Assembly: GCA_016186375.1 (NCBI GenBank)
Contig: JACPLS010000103.1
Location: 1 to 7,554, forward strand
Length of the DNA stretch: 7,554 nt
From: Candidatus Pacearchaeota archaeon
GTDB lineage: Archaea > Nanobdellota > Nanobdellia > Pacearchaeales > GW2011-AR1
Direction: 5' to 3'
Under the pieces are notes generated by a model. It was not told where the DNA came from. It saw only the letters and a list, made by a program, of their open reading frames with translations, and did no database searches. The translations under genes were made by a program, and so were the position numbers. Positions 5,028 through 7,554 of this stretch are shown here, piece by piece. The first letter of the stretch is position 1; each line of letters begins with the position of its first letter.

Positions 5028-6356
5028 ATGCCATTCATAGAAAGGCATATGCCATATGATATAGTGATTGGAAGAGATCCTGCTGACAAGGAAAAGTTTG
5101 GTGATAAAGGTCTGATTTATCTTGGAAAAGGATATGTTAAAATGGGAAATTATACATCTTTATCGAATAAAATTTGGATGGATATAGCTAGGAGCCATAT
5201 AATCCTTATTGCTGGAAAAAGAGGATCTGGGAAAAGTTATTCAATCGGTGTTATCGCAGAAGAACTTTCTAATCTTCCTCAAGAAACTGCAAAAAATATT
5301 GCGCCATTGATATTTGATACTATGGGAATATTCTGGACAATGAAATATGAAAACGAGAAAGATTCTGGGCTTTTGAAAACTTGGGATCTCAAAACAATGA
5401 ACCTTCCTGTGAAAATATTTGTTCCTTTTGGGAAAATTAATGAATACAAAGATAAAAATATTCCGTTTGATGAAACCCTTGCTATTGAAGCTTCTGAACT
5501 TGGTGCAGAAGACTGGTTATCTCTTTTCAATTTGGAAATAATATCTCCAGTAGGAGTTTTATTAGAAAGGGTTATTTCGTCATTAAAAGATATTGATAAT
5601 CAGTTTAGTATCTTGGATGTAATTAAGAAAATTGAATCTGACCCTATAACTAATAGTGATACAAAAGATAGTGCTGTCGCCCTTTTCACTGCTGCAGAGA
5701 GTTGGGGGATATTTGCAAAAGAAAAGGGAACAAAAATTACTGATTTAATAAATGCTGGAACAACAACTGTTCTTGATATTTCTGCCTACAGTTCAATTTC
5801 TATATTTAATGTTCGGGCATTAATTATTAGCTTGATAATTCGCAAATTATTTATAAGCAGGCTTGATGCAAGAAAAAAAGAGGAGCTTGAATCCATCAGT
5901 CATGGTAAAGAGTATTTATCATTTAAATCAACTAGGGACCAGCCTCTTATCTGGATTTTCCTAGATGAGGCACATGAATTTCTTCAACGAGAAGGAAAAA
6001 CTCCTGCCACCGATGCTCTTGTACAAATTTTGAGAGAAGGGAGGCAGCCAGGAATATCCCTTGTCCTTGCAACTCAACAGCCTGGGCAAATACATAAAGA
6101 CGTCATGACTCAATCGGACATTGTTATTGCACATAAACTAACAGCTAAAACTGACCTTGATGCGTTAAATGAGATAATGCAATCTTATATCCCTGAAAGT
6201 ATAAAAAAGCAAATGGATTCCCTACCGTCATTAAAAGGGTCTGCAATTATTCTTGATGACAATTCAGAACGCATTTACCCTGTTAAGATTAGGCCAAGAT
6301 TTACCTGGCATGGTGGTGAAGCCCCCACTGCTGTAAAGTCTGAAAGAGGTATATAA
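5028..6356 (+). CDS. HerA/FtsK-like P-loop ATPase (DUF87 family)
   Basis: The 442-residue protein belongs to the HerA-FtsK class of P-loop ATPases, which as hexamers pump DNA or remodel complexes. Walker A is GKRGSGKS (63-70, K69). Walker B is LIWIFLDE (307-314), followed by AHEFL. The following LREGRQPG (335-342) holds likely arginine-finger residues R336 and R339, and VLATQQPGQIH (346-356) matches the Gln-containing sensor motif of the family. The first 60 residues could hold only a much shortened HAS-type barrel, shorter than in classical HerA. Classical HerA pairs with the nuclease NurA, but no NurA is in this window, so a DNA end-resection role is not supported by context. A Met at residue 8 is a possible alternative start. 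A 60-residue gene follows 9 bases later. Confidence 0.9.
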   Translation: MPFIERHMPYDIVIGRDPADKEKFGDKGLIYLGKGYVKMGNYTSLSNKIWMDIARSHIILIAGKRGSGKSYSIGVIAEELSNLPQETAKNIAPLIFDTMGIFWTMKYENEKDSGLLKTWDLKTMNLPVKIFVPFGKINEYKDKNIPFDETLAIEASELGAEDWLSLFNLEIISPVGVLLERVISSLKDIDNQFSILDVIKKIESDPITNSDTKDSAVALFTAAESWGIFAKEKGTKITDLINAGTTTVLDISAYSSISIFNVRALIISLIIRKLFISRLDARKKEELESISHGKEYLSFKSTRDQPLIWIFLDEAHEFLQREGKTPATDALVQILREGRQPGISLVLATQQPGQIHKDVMTQSDIVIAHKLTAKTDLDALNEIMQSYIPESIKKQMDSLPSLKGSAIILDDNSERIYPVKIRPRFTWHGGEAPTAVKSERGI

Positions 6357-6365
6357 GTATTAACC

Positions 6366-6548
6366 ATGTCAAACAAAAATAAACAAAGTTCTAGGTTTGA
6401 AGACTATACTATTGGACCTTGTATAGAAGATTTAATACCTAAAAAAATAAAAATTCAATGTTGTGAAAAACCAAATCCTTTTTTGATATTAGAAACTTTA
6501 AAACTATATAATGAATTTAATAAAGAATGTTACCAAGAAAGAAAATAA
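6366..6548 (+). CDS. Small Cys-containing hypothetical protein downstream of the ATPase
   Basis: I do not recognise this 60-residue protein. It is hydrophilic, without a signal or membrane segment. It has four cysteines (C19, C32, C33, C55), including a CC pair in IQCCEKPNPFL (30-40), and a likely helical C-terminus (ILETLKLYNEFNKE). The cysteine spacing does not match a classical zinc ribbon or knuckle. The ATG lies 9 bases after the ATPase stop, so co-transcription is likely. No Shine-Dalgarno sequence or correctly spaced TATA box is visible; the nearby TATATAA (6350-6356) is only about 13 bases before the ATG. The well-formed, non-repetitive amino-acid sequence and position favour a real gene. 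Confidence 0.55.
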   Translation: MSNKNKQSSRFEDYTIGPCIEDLIPKKIKIQCCEKPNPFLILETLKLYNEFNKECYQERK

Positions 6549-6560
6549 TAATTTAACAAA

Positions 6561-6579
6561 TCTTTTTTATTATTTTATT
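6561..6579 (+). terminator. T-tract terminator after the ATPase operon
   Basis: TCTTTTTTATTATTTTATT begins 13 bases after the small gene's stop, with runs of six and four T residues. Archaeal RNA polymerase stops at such T-rich tracts without needing a hairpin. It lies in the 53-base convergent gap before the Trm5-like gene. Confidence 0.45.
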
Positions 6580-6601
6580 ATAATTCAGAGATGATCTAGA
6601 A

Positions 6602-7390
6602 TTAATTCAAAACTCTGAAATCCACACGATACCTAAATTTTCTTATTCCTATATCACCGGCTTTTTTGATTTTTAGTATTTTAATATCTTTTCCGGCTTT
6701 CATTGATTCATAATTTACAAGCTCTTTTAATTTTTTTAATTCACTTTCCTGATAAAAGCCATAATAATGAATATATCCTCCTTTCTTTATTTTTGAGAAA
6801 GCTATATTAAAAAAACTATCTTTTAGATTTGGCCTTGTCATGACAATCCTGTCAAATTTTCTTTTTAATTTGGGAAGAGCTTTTTTAACATCCCCTTGAA
6901 TAAGATCAATTTTCTTCTCGAATTTATTTCTTTTAACATTTTCACTTGCATATTTGTCACATTCTATGCTTAATTCAACACTCACAATTTTCCTTGGTTT
7001 TGAAACTTTTGCAATAACAATTGCATAAGGAGCAACTCCTCCAAACATAATTAAAACGTTTTCGTTTTTCTTTACTGATTTTGCAATTTCAAATCGGTCA
7101 TTTGCAAGCCTTGGGGAAAAATAACATGTATCAACATTGAGCCTGAATTGACATCCATTTTCTTTATATAGAGATTCTTTTGTTTTCTCCCCCAGAATCC
7201 ATTTTGTCTTTTGCATCCTTAATCTTCCCTTGAATCTATCCTTTTTTTCTAAAACTGTCCGGACACTCTTATGGGCTTTTAACAATTTTAATGCTTCACC
7301 TTTTTTATTACTTGTCTTAGCTCTTCTAACAAATTTAACTATCGCAATATTTCCTATTAAGTCATATCCCTTTGTTATAGAAGATTTCAT
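6602..7390 (-). CDS. trm5: Short, divergent Trm5-family tRNA (guanine37-N1)-methyltransferase
   Basis: The 262-residue protein has the core of archaeal Trm5, which puts the m1G37 methyl group next to the anticodon and prevents frameshifting. The Trm5 D2 part spans about 10-105: a DLIGNIAIVKF start, KENGCQFRLNVD (76-87) and YFSPRLANDR (90-99). The Rossmann methyltransferase follows: MFGGVAPYAI (115-124) in place of the usual MFAGVGPF(Y)SI, E139 after the second strand for the SAM ribose, GDV (166-168), then MTRPN (184-188) in place of NLP/NPP-like motifs, and GGYIHYY (204-210). Compared with Trm5b of about 330 residues it lacks the N-terminal D1 domain that contacts the tRNA elbow. The family glutamate in SPRxxxER is replaced by Asp98. 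A TATA-like box at -25 supports the start. A TYW2-like role is less likely. Confidence 0.85.
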   Translation of the reverse strand: MKSSITKGYDLIGNIAIVKFVRRAKTSNKKGEALKLLKAHKSVRTVLEKKDRFKGRLRMQKTKWILGEKTKESLYKENGCQFRLNVDTCYFSPRLANDRFEIAKSVKKNENVLIMFGGVAPYAIVIAKVSKPRKIVSVELSIECDKYASENVKRNKFEKKIDLIQGDVKKALPKLKRKFDRIVMTRPNLKDSFFNIAFSKIKKGGYIHYYGFYQESELKKLKELVNYESMKAGKDIKILKIKKAGDIGIRKFRYRVDFRVLN

Positions 7391-7410
7391 TATTACATTA
7401 ATTAAAGATA

Positions 7411-7420
7411 CCTTAAATAT
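7411..7420 (-). promoter_or_regulatory. TATA-like promoter of the Trm5-like gene
   Basis: On the minus strand ATATTTAAGG is centred 25 bases before the ATG at 7390, again predicting a leaderless mRNA. It lies in the 58-base gap after the DUF2080-type gene, so the two genes need not share a transcript. Confidence 0.45.
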
Positions 7421-7448
7421 CTTATTGATTAAGTGGCTATGTGTAAAT

Positions 7449-7554
7449 TTATCTCCTAATTAAAACATATACTTTTTTGCCAAGAAATTCTTTAGGAGCG
7501 TCAATTTTTGCACCAGAGCCAAAATTTGTAATTGTTTTCTCAAATAATCCTATA
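7449..7554 (-). CDS. DUF2080-type transposon-associated, AbrB-like protein (C-terminal end only)
   Basis: An open frame enters from the right edge at 7553 and ends at TAA (7451-7449), giving 34 residues. It contains FEKTITNFGSGAKI (residues 4-17 of the part present) followed by a PKEFLGKKVYVLI ending. This matches my memory of the DUF2080 pattern, an EKTV...FGNGAHV.VPKEWIGKKV swapped-hairpin (AbrB/SpoVT-like) domain found in archaeal genomes and labelled as putative transposon-encoded. Such domains bind DNA, often as antitoxin-like or transition regulators. The start and upstream partner are outside the window, so whether a transposase sits next to it cannot be seen. The family call rests on pattern memory only. 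Confidence 0.7.
   Translation of the reverse strand, partial: IGLFEKTITNFGSGAKIDAPKEFLGKKVYVLIRR

Noticed and set aside
6350..6356. TATATAA as promoter of the small gene at 6366
   Set aside because: Its centre is about 13 bases before the ATG, so transcription would start inside the gene; read-through from the ATPase gene is simpler.
1..7554. CRISPR array, rRNA or complete insertion sequence
   Set aside because: I saw no regularly spaced repeats, no rRNA-like conserved blocks and no transposase with flanking inverted ends.

Overview
The window reads as a compact, AT-rich archaeal chromosome segment, probably from a DPANN-type lineage such as Woesearchaeota or Pacearchaeota; the lineage is inferred from gene content, not proven. 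The archaeal signs are a crenarchaeal-type single-OB-fold SSB, a HerA/DUF87 ATPase, a Trm5-family tRNA methyltransferase, a DUF2080-type protein, a tRNA-Gln with no encoded CCA, and TATA-like boxes centred about 24-27 bases before many start codons with no Shine-Dalgarno sequence. Those boxes point to mostly leaderless mRNAs.

Layout. Positions 1-409 (minus) hold two small membrane or secreted proteins overlapping by ATGA, the second cut by the window edge. A divergent promoter region (410-494) separates them from a 159-residue HEAT-repeat protein (plus). That protein looks like one half of deoxyhypusine hydroxylase (DOHH), with two of the four His-Glu metal-binding pairs. tRNA-Gln(CTG) follows at 1000-1072. 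A multi-spanning DedA/VTT-like membrane protein starts 18 bases after it with no promoter of its own visible. A 437-base convergent gap (1697-2133) has no convincing ORF but holds a perfect GNRA-capped hairpin inside a distant 11-bp inverted repeat.

Positions 2134-4913 (minus) carry a subtilisin-like exported protease, a membrane-anchored DsbA-like thiol oxidoreductase (CPFC) and an SSB. The protease has six cysteines after its signal segment, so the oxidoreductase beside it could plausibly help it fold. The SSB starts 7 bases after the oxidoreductase stop, yet a TATA-like box sits in the last oxidoreductase codons.

Positions 5028-6548 (plus) carry the HerA/DUF87 ATPase, divergent from the protease, followed by a 60-residue Cys-containing unknown. 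Convergent to these (minus, 6602-7390) is a short Trm5-like methyltransferase with unusual active-site motifs. The right edge (7449-7554, minus) holds the C-terminus of a DUF2080-type, AbrB-like, transposon-associated protein.

The strongest leads are the half-length DOHH-like protein, the divergent Trm5 and the structured convergent gap. I see no CRISPR array, rRNA or complete insertion sequence.
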